A stretch of 64,000 bases of DNA from assembly GCF_030296615.1 (NCBI RefSeq), contig NZ_AP027732.1:3663042-3727041 (forward strand), written 5' to 3'. The notes under the pieces are model-generated. The model was not told where the DNA came from. It saw only the letters and a list, made by a program, of their open reading frames with translations, and did no database searches. Each line of letters opens with the position of its first letter. Positions within the stretch are counted from its first letter, which is position 1. Shown in pieces: positions 39,559 through 47,618 of this stretch. The translations under genes and the position numbers were made by a program. The DNA is from Frondihabitans sucicola (GTDB lineage Bacteria > Actinomycetota > Actinomycetes > Actinomycetales > Microbacteriaceae).

Positions 39559-40773
39559 TCAGGCGTGAGAGGTGTGTGCAGCGGTCGCGCGGCGCAGCGC
39601 CAGGACACCGAGCGGGATGAGGCCAAGGACGACCATGACCAGGCCGATCACTTCAGGCGCGGTGACCCCGAGGGGGCCGTCGAGGGCTTCGCTCTCGAGC
39701 CACGACGCGATCGCAGTCCCGCCGTTGAACGCTGCCACCGAAAGGGCCGCGGCAAGGGTCGGAGCCGATGGAGCGAACCGAACAGCGAGCCCGGTGGCCA
39801 CCGGAGGGACGGCCATCCCTACGATGCCGAGCAGGATTACGAGCACAATCGTCGGAACAACGAAGACGGAGAGCCCGAACAGGAGACCCAGCACGGCTGC
39901 GACTCCGACGGCCGCCGACACCAAGGTCGTAAGGGGGCGTCGGTCGGCGAAGCGTCCGGCCAGGTTCGTACCGATGACCGCGCCGATACCGAAGCAGACC
40001 AGCACGATCGGCACCGACCGCTCGGGAAGCCCCGTGCGTTCCGTCGCCAGCGGGGTCAGGTAGCTGAAGGCGCCCATGTAGGCGCCGGTGATCAGGACAG
40101 TGGCGGCGACGAGCAGCCAGGTCTTCCCGTGGGCCAGCGCCTGAAGTTCGGCCACGGCCGATTGCGGTGCACGGTCTTCATCGGCGGGCGCGAAGCGGTG
40201 GATGATGACCGCGGCGACAGCTGCCAGAACGGCGAGGCCCCAGAACGCGCCGCGCCAGCCGATCAGCTGGCCGGCGAGTGGCCCGAGGGGAACCCCGGCG
40301 ACGGTTGCGAGTCCGACACCGCTCATCATCACGCCGAGCGCTCGCGAGCTCCTGGTGGGACCGGCGGCGGTGGTCGCGACGACCGAGGCCACCGACCAGA
40401 ACGCCCCGGTCGCGACCGCGGTCAGCACGCGAGCGACCAGCACGATCGCAAAGCTCGCACTGAGGGCAGCGATTACATGCCCGAGGGCGAAGACCACGAG
40501 CGCGATCACCAGTGTCGACCGGCGCGGCAGGCGCAGGGTGGCGACCGCCATGACAGGCGCACCGACGACCATCCCGATCGCGAACGCCGTGATCAGCAGC
40601 CCCACTTGCGCCACGTTGACGTCGAGCCCGGTTGAGATCTGCTGCAGGAGCCCCGCGACGATGTACGCACTCGTGCACATCAAAAACGTCCCGACGGCGA
40701 GGAGCGGCACCACGAAGGGCAGGCGCTCCTTCGCCGGCGCGGACGTCGAGCTGGTCGCGGCGGTCGAGGTCAC
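39559..40773 (-). CDS. MFS transporter, 12-helix drug/sugar efflux type
   Basis: 404 residues with 12 hydrophobic helices and the AraJ/Cmr-like pattern (AFAIGMVVGAPVMAVAT, LGVMMSGVGLATVAGVPLG). It probably exports a drug or small metabolite. GTG at 40773 overlaps the stop of the carboxymuconolactone-decarboxylase-like gene (GTGA). It ends the five-gene MmyB-regulated unit. Confidence 0.92.
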   Translation of the reverse strand: MTSTAATSSTSAPAKERLPFVVPLLAVGTFLMCTSAYIVAGLLQQISTGLDVNVAQVGLLITAFAIGMVVGAPVMAVATLRLPRRSTLVIALVVFALGHVIAALSASFAIVLVARVLTAVATGAFWSVASVVATTAAGPTRSSRALGVMMSGVGLATVAGVPLGPLAGQLIGWRGAFWGLAVLAAVAAVIIHRFAPADEDRAPQSAVAELQALAHGKTWLLVAATVLITGAYMGAFSYLTPLATERTGLPERSVPIVLVCFGIGAVIGTNLAGRFADRRPLTTLVSAAVGVAAVLGLLFGLSVFVVPTIVLVILLGIVGMAVPPVATGLAVRFAPSAPTLAAALSVAAFNGGTAIASWLESEALDGPLGVTAPEVIGLVMVVLGLIPLGVLALRRATAAHTSHA

Positions 40774-41474
40774 GAGGCGGGTGCCGCCGTGTTGACCTGG
40801 GCGAGCGCGTTGAGGGTGCGCGGGTAGCCGATGGAGGGCACGAGCACGGTCAGCACGTCGAGCAGGTCGCCGCGGGTGTTGCCGACGTTCAGGTTGGCGA
40901 TGACGTGTCCCTTGACCTGGTCGTCCGCGCCGCCGAGGGCGGCGAGCAGGGCGAAGGTGATGAGTTCGCGCTTCTTCACGTCGAAGCCCGTTCGCGTGTA
41001 ATAGTCGCCGAAGCAGTTGCCCGAAAGGAACTCCTGGAAATGCAGGGCGTCAGCAGGAGCGTTCGCGTACATGCCGTCGACGGCCTCGTTTCCGACGATC
41101 TCCTTCTGCCTCGCCGTGCCTACCTCGAGGCGGGTCTCACGCGTCGTGCTCGACTGGCCGGCCAGCGGCAGCTCGACGCCGCGCGCAGTCAGCACCTCGT
41201 TGGTGGCCGTCAGGAAGTCGGACACGCGGGCGAAGCCGACATAGGCAACCGCCTGGTAGACGAGTTCCTTCGCCTGGATGGGGGCCACACCGGTATCGAG
41301 CGCTGCACCTAACAACGCGTGGAACTCGGTGACGGCGCCGACCGCGATCGTCGCAGCGAGCCGGTAGACGTGGCGGTCTCGGGGTTCGAGTGACGAATGG
41401 CTCAGCGTCTCGCGTTCGGCGAAGTTCTCGTAGAAGGCGGCGAATTCCGGGTCGGTGTCGGTGAGGGGCCGCAT
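40770..41474 (-). CDS. Carboxymuconolactone decarboxylase family protein
   Basis: 234 residues with two CMD/AhpD-like segments (EFHALLGAALDTGVAPIQAKELVYQ by motif, and KRELITFALLAALGGADDQVKGH). AhpD-type CxxC is not seen, so a redox or lactonase-like role cannot be decided. Start and stop junctions overlap both neighbours, indicating one operon with the dehydrogenase and the MFS pump. The gene often occurs with cupins, as here. Confidence 0.88.
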   Translation of the reverse strand: MRPLTDTDPEFAAFYENFAERETLSHSSLEPRDRHVYRLAATIAVGAVTEFHALLGAALDTGVAPIQAKELVYQAVAYVGFARVSDFLTATNEVLTARGVELPLAGQSSTTRETRLEVGTARQKEIVGNEAVDGMYANAPADALHFQEFLSGNCFGDYYTRTGFDVKKRELITFALLAALGGADDQVKGHVIANLNVGNTRGDLLDVLTVLVPSIGYPRTLNALAQVNTAAPAS

Positions 41475-42496
41475 CAGAATCGCACCAGGGCCTTGATCGC
41501 GCGGCGCTCGTCCATGGCCTTATAGCCGTCGGCGATGTCGTCGAGAGACACCTCGAGGTCGAAGACCTTGCCGGGGTTGATCTTGTCGGTCCAGATGAGA
41601 TCGATCAGCTCGGGAAGGTACTGCCGGACGGGGGCAGGTCCGCCGTGCAGGTGCACGCCCGACATGAACAGCAGGTCTCCCGAGAGCGACACGTCGTGGG
41701 AGACGCCGACGAAGCCGACGTGGCCGCCCGCGCGGGTCGAGTTGAGGGCCTGGAGCATCGACTCTTGCGTGCCGACCGCTTCGACGACCGAGTGCGCACC
41801 GAGCCCGTCGGTGAGTTCTTTGATCTTCACCACGCCCTCGTCGCCGCGCTCCGTGACGATGTCGGTCGCGCCGAACTCGCGGGCCAGCTTCTGTCGTGAT
41901 TCGTGGCGGCTCATGGCGATGATCCGGGAGGCACCGAGCTGCGACGCCGCGAGGACGGCGAGCAGCCCCACGGCTCCGTCGCCCACGACGACGACTGTCT
42001 TGCCGGGGCCGGCTTCCGCCGCGACCGCGCCGTACCAGCCGGTACCGAGCACGTCCGAGGCGGCCATCAGCGACGGGATCTTGTCAGGCGCCGGCATCTC
42101 GGGCGTCGCGACGAGGGTGCCGTCGGCGAGCGGGATGCGGGCGTATTCGGCCTGCGTGCCGATGGTGCCCATCAGGGTGCGGTGCACGCAGTGCGACTGG
42201 TAGCCGGCCTGACAGATCTCGCAGGTGTTGTCGGACGACCAGAACGACCCGACGACGAAGTCGCCGACCTTGACGTTCGTGACCTCGGAGCCGATCTCAT
42301 CGACGACGCCGACGTATTCGTGACCCATCGGCATCGGCTGGTCAGAGGTTTCGACGCCGCGCCAGGGCCAGAGGTCGGACCCGCAGACGCAGGTCGCGGA
42401 GAGCCTGATGATCGCGTCGGACGGTTCTTGGAGGGTGGGGCGGTCGCGGTCTTCGACGCGGACGTCGCCGGGGGCATGCAGTACTGCTCCTCGCAC
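41474..42496 (-). CDS. Zinc-dependent alcohol dehydrogenase family protein
   Basis: 340 residues of the MDR family. Zinc ligands are seen in TCVCGSDLW, GHEYVGVVDEIG and the structural-zinc loop CEICQAGYQSHC. The cofactor motif is VVGDGAVGLLAV. GTG at 42496 has AAAGGA about 9 nt upstream and gives VRGAVLHAPGDV. It follows the cupin gene in the operon. Substrate unknown. Confidence 0.93.
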   Translation of the reverse strand: MRGAVLHAPGDVRVEDRDRPTLQEPSDAIIRLSATCVCGSDLWPWRGVETSDQPMPMGHEYVGVVDEIGSEVTNVKVGDFVVGSFWSSDNTCEICQAGYQSHCVHRTLMGTIGTQAEYARIPLADGTLVATPEMPAPDKIPSLMAASDVLGTGWYGAVAAEAGPGKTVVVVGDGAVGLLAVLAASQLGASRIIAMSRHESRQKLAREFGATDIVTERGDEGVVKIKELTDGLGAHSVVEAVGTQESMLQALNSTRAGGHVGFVGVSHDVSLSGDLLFMSGVHLHGGPAPVRQYLPELIDLIWTDKINPGKVFDLEVSLDDIADGYKAMDERRAIKALVRF

Positions 42497-42593
42497 GGAG
42501 GTGTTCCTTTCACAGGGGCGCGACGATAGAGCCGGCGCAGAATGCACGAGGCATCCCCGCCTGCTTCGTCGCGTGATCGAGAGGGTGGGTTAC

Positions 42594-42995
42594 TTACGGG
42601 CGGCGGTACTCGTCGTCGGTGACGGGCTCGAGCCAGGTCGTCGCGGTCGACGGGTCGTCGGGGATGTCCATCATGACGAGGTGCTCCATGAAGGCGTCCG
42701 GGCTGGCGCCGTGCCAGTGTTCTTCGCCCGGGGCCGTGTAGACGGTCTGGCCGGGGTGGACCTCGAGGATTTCTCCGCCGCGTGCCTGGATCCAGGCGAT
42801 GCCTTCGGTGACGTGGATCGTCTGACCGAGGCCGTGGGAGTGCCAGTTGCTGCGGGCTCCGGGTGAGAAGTGCACTCGTGCGGTGCTCGCGCGCTGACCG
42901 TCGTCTTGAGGAACGCCGATCATGTCGACCCAGACGTCACCGGTGAACTGCGTGGCGGGGTTCTTGGCGGTGGGTTTCATCGGTTGGAGTTTCAT
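42594..42995 (-). CDS. Cupin-domain protein
   Basis: 133 residues. Cupin motif 1 is visible as HFSPGARSNWHSHGLGQTIHV and motif 2 in PGEEHWHGASPDAFMEHLVM (both abbreviated). Metal-binding histidines are present. The ATG overlaps the regulator stop (ATGA). A small oxidoreductase or sensor role with the CMD-family protein is likely. Confidence 0.92.
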   Translation of the reverse strand: MKLQPMKPTAKNPATQFTGDVWVDMIGVPQDDGQRASTARVHFSPGARSNWHSHGLGQTIHVTEGIAWIQARGGEILEVHPGQTVYTAPGEEHWHGASPDAFMEHLVMMDIPDDPSTATTWLEPVTDDEYRRP

Positions 42996-43909
42996 GAGTT
43001 ATTTTCATTCGTGAGGTCGGCCGCCGCGGAGGCGGCGGAAGTGGGCGGCGTCGCTGCCCACGACGCCAGCAGGCTCAGAGCCTCGGCGGTCGGGGTGCCT
43101 GGCGCGGCGGTGTAGATCATGAGGTTGAGGCCGGGGTCGGCGACCAGTTCCGTGCCTTCGAAGATCATGTCCAGCGGCCCGACGAGTGGGTGGATGAAGT
43201 GCTTCATCCCGCTCGCGTGACGGCGGACGTCGTGCACGCCCCAACGGGCACGAAACGCGTCGCTGCGGGTCGACAGCTCGCCGATCAGATCTTGCAGGTC
43301 TTTGTCGTACGGGTCCTTGCCTGCTTCGGTGCGGAGGATCGCAACGGTCTGGTCGGCGGCGATACCCCAGTCGGGGTAGAAGCGGTCGGCGCGGTCGGGG
43401 TCGAGGAAGCAGTGCCGGGCGAGGTTCATGGGCTTGCCGGGCAAGGTCGCCTCGGCACTGTCGTAGAGGTCCGCGTAGACGGCTTTCCCGAGCGCGTTCG
43501 AGGCCAGGATGTCGAGCCGCCCGTTTCGCACGAAGGCGGGGCCTCCCGTGATGGCGTCGAGGATGAACTGCAGGCTCGGACGCACGTTCTGCGCCTTCGC
43601 GGCGCGACGCTTGGAAGAGATCGGTGACGCGTTCGCCGTCTTGGCCAGGTCGAATAGGTGCGCCCGCTCGTCGTCGTTCAGCAGCAGGGCCTGCGCCAGA
43701 GAGTGCAGGACGCCGTCGGAGGCGCCGGCGAGGCTGCCCCGCTCGAGACGGGAGTAGTACTCGACGCTGACACCGGCGAGCAGTGCTACTTCGGTACGCC
43801 GAAGGCCGGGCACGCGCCGGTTCGGCCCGCTCGGCAGCTCTACCTGCGCAGGAGTCACGTTCGCCCTGCGGGTCGTGAGGAACTCGCGCACCTCGTCGGA
43901 ATTGTCCAT
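42992..43909 (-). CDS. XRE-family regulator, MmyB-like
   Basis: 305 residues. The N-terminal helix-turn-helix includes GLRRTEVALLAGVSVEYYSRLERG, listed here by its core VEYYSRLERG. The C-terminal MmyB-type ligand-binding domain contains DPDRADRFYPDW. ATG at 43909 is chosen over an upstream start lacking similarity. It heads the cupin-dehydrogenase-CMD-MFS unit and is divergent from a second MFS pump; palindromes at 43945-43974 and 45390-45404 are its likely targets. Confidence 0.93.
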   Translation of the reverse strand: MDNSDEVREFLTTRRANVTPAQVELPSGPNRRVPGLRRTEVALLAGVSVEYYSRLERGSLAGASDGVLHSLAQALLLNDDERAHLFDLAKTANASPISSKRRAAKAQNVRPSLQFILDAITGGPAFVRNGRLDILASNALGKAVYADLYDSAEATLPGKPMNLARHCFLDPDRADRFYPDWGIAADQTVAILRTEAGKDPYDKDLQDLIGELSTRSDAFRARWGVHDVRRHASGMKHFIHPLVGPLDMIFEGTELVADPGLNLMIYTAAPGTPTAEALSLLASWAATPPTSAASAAADLTNENNS

Positions 43910-43944
43910 GGCTCGAGCGTACGAGCGCGCCGTCGCTGGTGGAA

Positions 43945-43974
43945 TGCCCTGCCAGTACACCCTTCGTCAGGGCA
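43945..43974. promoter_or_regulatory. Likely operator of the MmyB-type regulator
   Basis: TGCCCTG (43945-43951) and CAGGGCA (43968-43974) form an inverted pair in the 99-bp divergent promoter region. The first is part of TGCCCTGCCAGTACA, an imperfect copy of the perfect palindrome at 45390-45404. Confidence 0.5.
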
Positions 43975-44008
43975 CCCTTCCGGGAAAAATCCGGGTCATG
44001 CTGGCGGC

Positions 44009-45385
44009 ATGACTTTCACGACGACGGCTTCGACGACGCGCGCGGGCCGCACCCTGGCGCTTGCGTCGCTTGGGTTCTTCCTTATCACGCTCGACATTCT
44101 CATCGTGAACGTCGCACTGACCAGGATCGGCCGTGACCTCGGCGGCAGCACCTCCGGCCTGCAGTGGGTCATCGACGCCTACACGCTGATGTTCGCCTCG
44201 TTGCTGCTCTTCGCGGGAAACCTCTCCGACCGGATCGGGGCGAAGAGGGCGCTCGGGTGGGGTATCGCGGGGTTTCTTACCGCGTCCATCGGGTGCGCAG
44301 TCGCACCGTTCCTCGGTGTCCTCATCTTTGCCCGTGTCGTGCAGGGCTCGGCGGCCGCGATCATGCTTCCGGCCTCGATGGCGCTCATCCGCGAGGCCTA
44401 CCAGGACCCGAAGGAACGGGCACACGCCCTTGGTATCTGGGCCGTCGGCGGTGCTGTCGCCGGAGCCGTCGGGCCTGTGCTGGGTGGCGCCCTTACCACG
44501 ATCGACTGGCGACTGGTCTTCGCCATCAACCTGCCGGTCTGCGTCGTCATGCTCGTTCTCCTGCGCTCGGTCCAGAAGTCCGCCGCTCGCCCGACCCGAT
44601 TCGACTGGGGCGGCCAGATCGCCGCCCTCGCGACCCTAAGCGGTCTCGTCTTCGGTCTCATCGAAGGTGGCTCTCTCGGGTTCGCCTCTCCCGTGGTGAT
44701 TGGCGCGTTCGCGGTGGCTGCCGTTGGCCTGGTGGCGTTTCTCGCGATTCAAGCGCGTATCCGGAACCCGATGATGCCTTTGCCACTCTTCCGCCCCCGG
44801 GGCATGCGCATCGCGCTGCTCGTCGGCTTCGCCTTCATGGTCGGCAACTTCGGCACCGTCTTCGTGAACAGCCTGTTTTTACAGCAGCACCTCGGCATGT
44901 CGCCCCTCCTCGCGGGCCTCGTGTTCCTGCCGTCCGCGGCTTTCAGCGTCTGCGGCAACATGATCAGCGGCACCCTTGCCAACCGTCATGGCGCCCGCGT
45001 GCCCATCGTCTTCGGCCTGCTCACGATGGTCATGGGTCTCGTCATCCTGATCCTCACGGCCCCGCTCGGGTCTCCGTGGGCGGTCCTCATCGGGTCGATC
45101 TTCACCGGAGCCGGCGGCTCCGTGGCCATGCCGCCCGTCACCTCCGTCGTCCTCGCCAGCGTCCCAGCCGAACGGTCCGGCACGGCCAGTGCCGTCTTAA
45201 ACACCTTCCGCCAGGTCGGCGGCGCCGTAGCCATCGCCGTCTTCGGCGTCCTCATCGCCAACCGGACGCACTTCGTCAGCGGCGCGCAAACCAGCTTCAT
45301 CGTCGCGGGAGCAGTCATCCTCGTAGCCGCGGTCGCCGCGATCTTCATCCGACCGCCGGTCGAGAGCACCGCAGCGGTCGCGTGA
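44009..45385 (+). CDS. MFS transporter, DHA2 (14-helix) family
   Basis: 458 residues, about 14 hydrophobic helices. The motif LDILIVNVALTRIGRDLG in helix 1, GNLSDRIGAKR and GAVAGAVGPVLGG are typical of the EmrB/QacA drug:H+ antiporters. It is divergent from the MmyB-type regulator and probably controlled by it. The ATG is at 44009. Confidence 0.94.
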   Translation: MTFTTTASTTRAGRTLALASLGFFLITLDILIVNVALTRIGRDLGGSTSGLQWVIDAYTLMFASLLLFAGNLSDRIGAKRALGWGIAGFLTASIGCAVAPFLGVLIFARVVQGSAAAIMLPASMALIREAYQDPKERAHALGIWAVGGAVAGAVGPVLGGALTTIDWRLVFAINLPVCVVMLVLLRSVQKSAARPTRFDWGGQIAALATLSGLVFGLIEGGSLGFASPVVIGAFAVAAVGLVAFLAIQARIRNPMMPLPLFRPRGMRIALLVGFAFMVGNFGTVFVNSLFLQQHLGMSPLLAGLVFLPSAAFSVCGNMISGTLANRHGARVPIVFGLLTMVMGLVILILTAPLGSPWAVLIGSIFTGAGGSVAMPPVTSVVLASVPAERSGTASAVLNTFRQVGGAVAIAVFGVLIANRTHFVSGAQTSFIVAGAVILVAAVAAIFIRPPVESTAAVA

Positions 45386-45389
45386 CGGG

Positions 45390-45404
45390 TGCCCTGGCAG
45401 GGCA
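45390..45404. promoter_or_regulatory. Perfect 15-bp palindrome after the DHA2 gene
   Basis: TGCCCTGGCAGGGCA lies 4 bp after the stop codon and matches the half-sites in the divergent promoter region. It may be a second operator or a short terminator stem. Confidence 0.5.
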
Positions 45405-45757
45405 TCCCCGTCAGCAAGCCCACGGGGTTCGTTTGAAGTCAGACAGATCGAGCGCTCCGTGGTGCTGGGGATGGACGTCGCCTTCACGATCGAGGCAATC
45501 GGACCCGATCGACCCGCCGACTCTGACCTGACTGTCGGTGGCGCCGGCAATGGTGTGCGGGCTCCTCCTGTTGGGACTTCCCGTAAGCACGCTCGTTTTC
45601 GCTGCCCTTGGGGCCGCTACCGGCCTGCTGGAGGCCGCAACGCCCTGTCTGCACGCCGCTGACGCCGAACCGGCTCGACAGCCTCGCTCGTCATCGCACT
45701 CGAGTCGTTCTTGGACAACTCTGAACACCTCCACGATCGAGGTGTTGCGACGACCAG

Positions 45758-46090
45758 TTGAATCCGCCCTCGCGCGGCTTCACCGGTCCTTCCATCGCCG
45801 TTGTCCGGCGACCAGACCGGACGGAGCCACCCGCCAACGAAGCCGTCGTAGTCGACGGTGCCAACATGGCGTCGGAGATGTTGCTGGGCCCGCTGCGCGT
45901 CATTCAAGTCGAGCACCGTATCGAGCGGCTTCACTTCGCAGCGCTCGTCGGCCTCGCCACCGATGACGGCGACTGGGAGCGCGACGACCCTCAGGAGACC
46001 CACCGCATCGCAGATGACTTCCAGCTGTGCGTCGAAGCCGAAGCCGTTGTCGTGACCGGCCAGATCATGGAGCGGCGCCACCGCGCTTGA
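45758..46090 (+). CDS. Hypothetical small protein, weak
   Basis: 110 residues from TTG with a plausible globular stretch (NEAVVVDGANMASEMLLGPL, VEHRIERLHFAALVGLATDD). No family is recognised, no ribosome-binding site is clear, and the opposite strand is also open. It may be coding or a remnant. Confidence 0.3.
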   Translation: MNPPSRGFTGPSIAVVRRPDRTEPPANEAVVVDGANMASEMLLGPLRVIQVEHRIERLHFAALVGLATDDGDWERDDPQETHRIADDFQLCVEAEAVVVTGQIMERRHRA

Positions 46091-46120
46091 TCCGCGCGCG
46101 TTCTTCGACCGCCCGTCAAC

Positions 46121-46165
46121 GACAAGACCCCTTTCACCCTCACGGGTGTCGGGGGTCTGTCTTTT
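46121..46165 (+). terminator. Rho-independent-type terminator
   Basis: GACAAGACCCC pairs with GGGGTCTGTC around an inner stem CACCC/GGGTG, followed by CTTTTC on the plus strand. It lies between the weak frame at 45758-46090 and the convergent doc gene. Confidence 0.7.
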
Positions 46166-46190
46166 CGCCAGACCCGCGAGGCGGACTCGT

Positions 46191-46571
46191 TCAGGAGGCG
46201 AACGACTCCAGCGCTCGCGCAATGTCGTCTACCTCAAGGGCACCGGTTGCGGCGTCGACCACGAAGTCGTACGCCGCGTCGACGTCGAAGCCCGGATCAA
46301 GCGTCACGCCGTTGACACCGAGGAACACCCACGCCGCCGCCCACGCCGTGCGCTTGTTGCCGTCGACGAGAGCGTGATTGCGTGCCAACGAGTGCAGCAA
46401 CGCGGCGGCCTTCAGCCAGAGGTCCGCATACGCGTCGATGCCGAAGACGCTCGTGCGCGGCCGAGCCACCGCGGCGTCGAGAAGCCCGAAGTCGCGGACG
46501 GCCAATGTGCCACCGAAGGCCGCCGAGCCAGCGGTCAGCACATCGTCGCGGTCAAGGAAGTACGTCGTCAC
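46191..46571 (-). CDS. doc: Doc-like Fic-fold toxin
   Basis: 126 residues. The Fic/Doc core reads NHALVDGNKRTAWAAA, close to the HxFx(D/N)(A/G)NKR signature; the histidine, aspartate and NKR are kept. Doc toxins phosphorylate EF-Tu in known cases. The ATG overlaps the antitoxin stop (ATGA), the standard antitoxin-first order. Confidence 0.92.
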   Translation of the reverse strand: MTTYFLDRDDVLTAGSAAFGGTLAVRDFGLLDAAVARPRTSVFGIDAYADLWLKAAALLHSLARNHALVDGNKRTAWAAAWVFLGVNGVTLDPGFDVDAAYDFVVDAATGALEVDDIARALESFAS

Positions 46572-46759
46572 GCGAGACGTGCGTTCAGCTCCGCGGACGT
46601 AGCCGCGACCTGCTGCGCCAGCTGAGCCACCAGAGCCTTGCGATTCCGCGCGGCGCTCAGGGCCTGGTCGTGCACGTAGGACTTCAGGGATGTCTCAGCC
46701 GAAGCTGTGCGGATCTCTTCGAGCTCGGCTTCTGTGAACGTGACGTTGAGCGAAGGCAT
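46568..46759 (-). CDS. Antitoxin of the Doc pair
   Basis: 63 residues starting MPSLNVTFTEAELEEIRTA, with a ribbon-helix-helix-like N-terminus rather than a classical Phd. The C-terminal helix (LVAQLAQQVAATSAEL) would wrap the toxin. A TAGACT box (46766-46771) lies 6 nt before the ATG, so the mRNA is probably leaderless, and a palindromic operator overlaps the promoter. Confidence 0.85.
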   Translation of the reverse strand: MPSLNVTFTEAELEEIRTASAETSLKSYVHDQALSAARNRKALVAQLAQQVAATSAELNARLA

Positions 46760-46778
46760 GACAGGAGTCTAGAACGCT

Positions 46779-46796
46779 GGTACCTAATTTGGTACC
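46779..46796. promoter_or_regulatory. Likely autoregulatory operator of the toxin-antitoxin pair
   Basis: Two GGTACC palindromes flank the AT-rich hexamer TAATTT, giving an 18-bp near-symmetric site over the spacer/-35 region of the predicted promoter. Confidence 0.6.
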
Positions 46797-46871
46797 GCGG
46801 GGACGGTACTCAGAGCTCGACCAGCCCCCTTCACCCTCACGGGGGCGCGGCTCTTATCTCAGCACGCCCGG

Positions 46872-47118
46872 CTAGACGAGCCGCTTCGTCTGCACAGGAA
46901 CCTCGTCGCCGTCTTCGAACTCGCGGAAGCTCACGACGCGCACTGCGCCGTCGCTCCTATCGGCGAGATCCTCCAGCGCCTCGAACACCTCAGCGTCGAT
47001 GCTCGCCGCCACCACCGTGAGGACCTGCCGCTAGTTGGCGTCGCCGGGTGCTTCACGCCCGAACATGGAGCCGAAGAGTTCGTCGAGCGTGAAGTCGTCG
47101 CGGTAGCCGGCGAAGATG
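46872..47118 (-). pseudogene. Decayed gene fragment next to the satellite
   Basis: The minus strand reads IFAGYRDDFTLDELFGSMFG...GDAN, an in-frame TAG at 47031-47033, then VVAASIDAEVFEALEDLADR...VQTKRLV up to a TAG at 46872. Both halves look like protein but no start is present upstream of 47118. A separate 43-residue protein from an internal GTG is possible. No family is recognised. Confidence 0.4.
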
Positions 47119-47221
47119 CTCCGGAGTCAGCGGTTTGAGGAGTCATCGATGAGCGCACCAGAGCTTTCACGAAGGCTTGAGCGTCGTTCTGAGCGACAAA
47201 GACAGAGCATCTCAACAAGAG

Positions 47222-47261
47222 AAGGCCCTCCGCCTGGAGAAACCCCAGGTCAGAGGGCCTT
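47222..47261. terminator. Hairpin beside a decayed tRNA 3'-end-like sequence
   Basis: AAGGCCCTC/GAGGGCCTT with inner pairing CCTGG/CCAGG. It is followed at about 47265-47285 by a sequence resembling the tRNA-Met 3' end (TGTAGCGAAAGCGGGACTCG), suggesting an older attachment scar. Confidence 0.55.
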
Positions 47262-47391
47262 ACATGTAGCGAAAGCGGGACTCGACTCCCCACCGAGCCG
47301 CCGCACCATGCCTCCGCTTCGCTCCGGCAAGCCGCGGACTGCCCGGCGTGGGCCCACGAGCGGCTTCTCGATCCGCCCACCCGACAGACGA

Positions 47392-47427
47392 CGAAACGGC
47401 CCGGCCCTGGAGGGCCGAGCCGTTTCG
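47392..47427 (-). terminator. Original terminator of tRNA-Met, now displaced
   Basis: CGAAACGGC...GCCGTTTCG with GC-rich inner pairing sits directly beyond the tRNA 3'-end copy at 47433. It would have ended the tRNA-Met transcript before the element inserted. Confidence 0.75.
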
Positions 47428-47432
47428 ACGTC

Positions 47433-47473
47433 TGTAGCGAGGGCGGGACTCGAACCCGCGACACCACGATTAT
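47433..47473. repeat. Attachment site, left copy (41-bp direct repeat)
   Basis: 41 bp identical to 56735-56775, containing the 3' part of tRNA-Met from the anticodon arm to the discriminator base. It is followed by unrelated sequence (CGGCGCTCC). Confidence 0.95.
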
Positions 47474-47618
47474 CGGCGCTCCTATATCGGGAGTTTCCGC
47501 TGACTGCCCGCACCTACCGCTTACGTCTGGATCAAGGGAATGCTGTTTCCTAGGTGGTCCAGCTTGTTCCTCTGAATCTGCGGGGTTTATGCGGGTTTTT
47601 CTGAGGGTCGCAAGACGG

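Larger units (their letters stand above)
45386..46120. other. Region without a firm gene
   Basis: About 735 bp between the DHA2 pump and the toxin-antitoxin pair. A stem AACACCTC/GAGGTGTT lies at 45724-45746 and could end the pump transcript. A TTG-started frame at 45758-46090 (110 codons, ending in VEAEAVVVTGQIMERRHRA) is listed separately. The rest shows only short frames with no recognisable similarity, and may hold remnants. Confidence 0.4.

Noticed and set aside
47437-47473. A second functional tRNA at the left end of the element
   Set aside because: Only the 3' half is present; the D-arm and acceptor 5' strand are missing.
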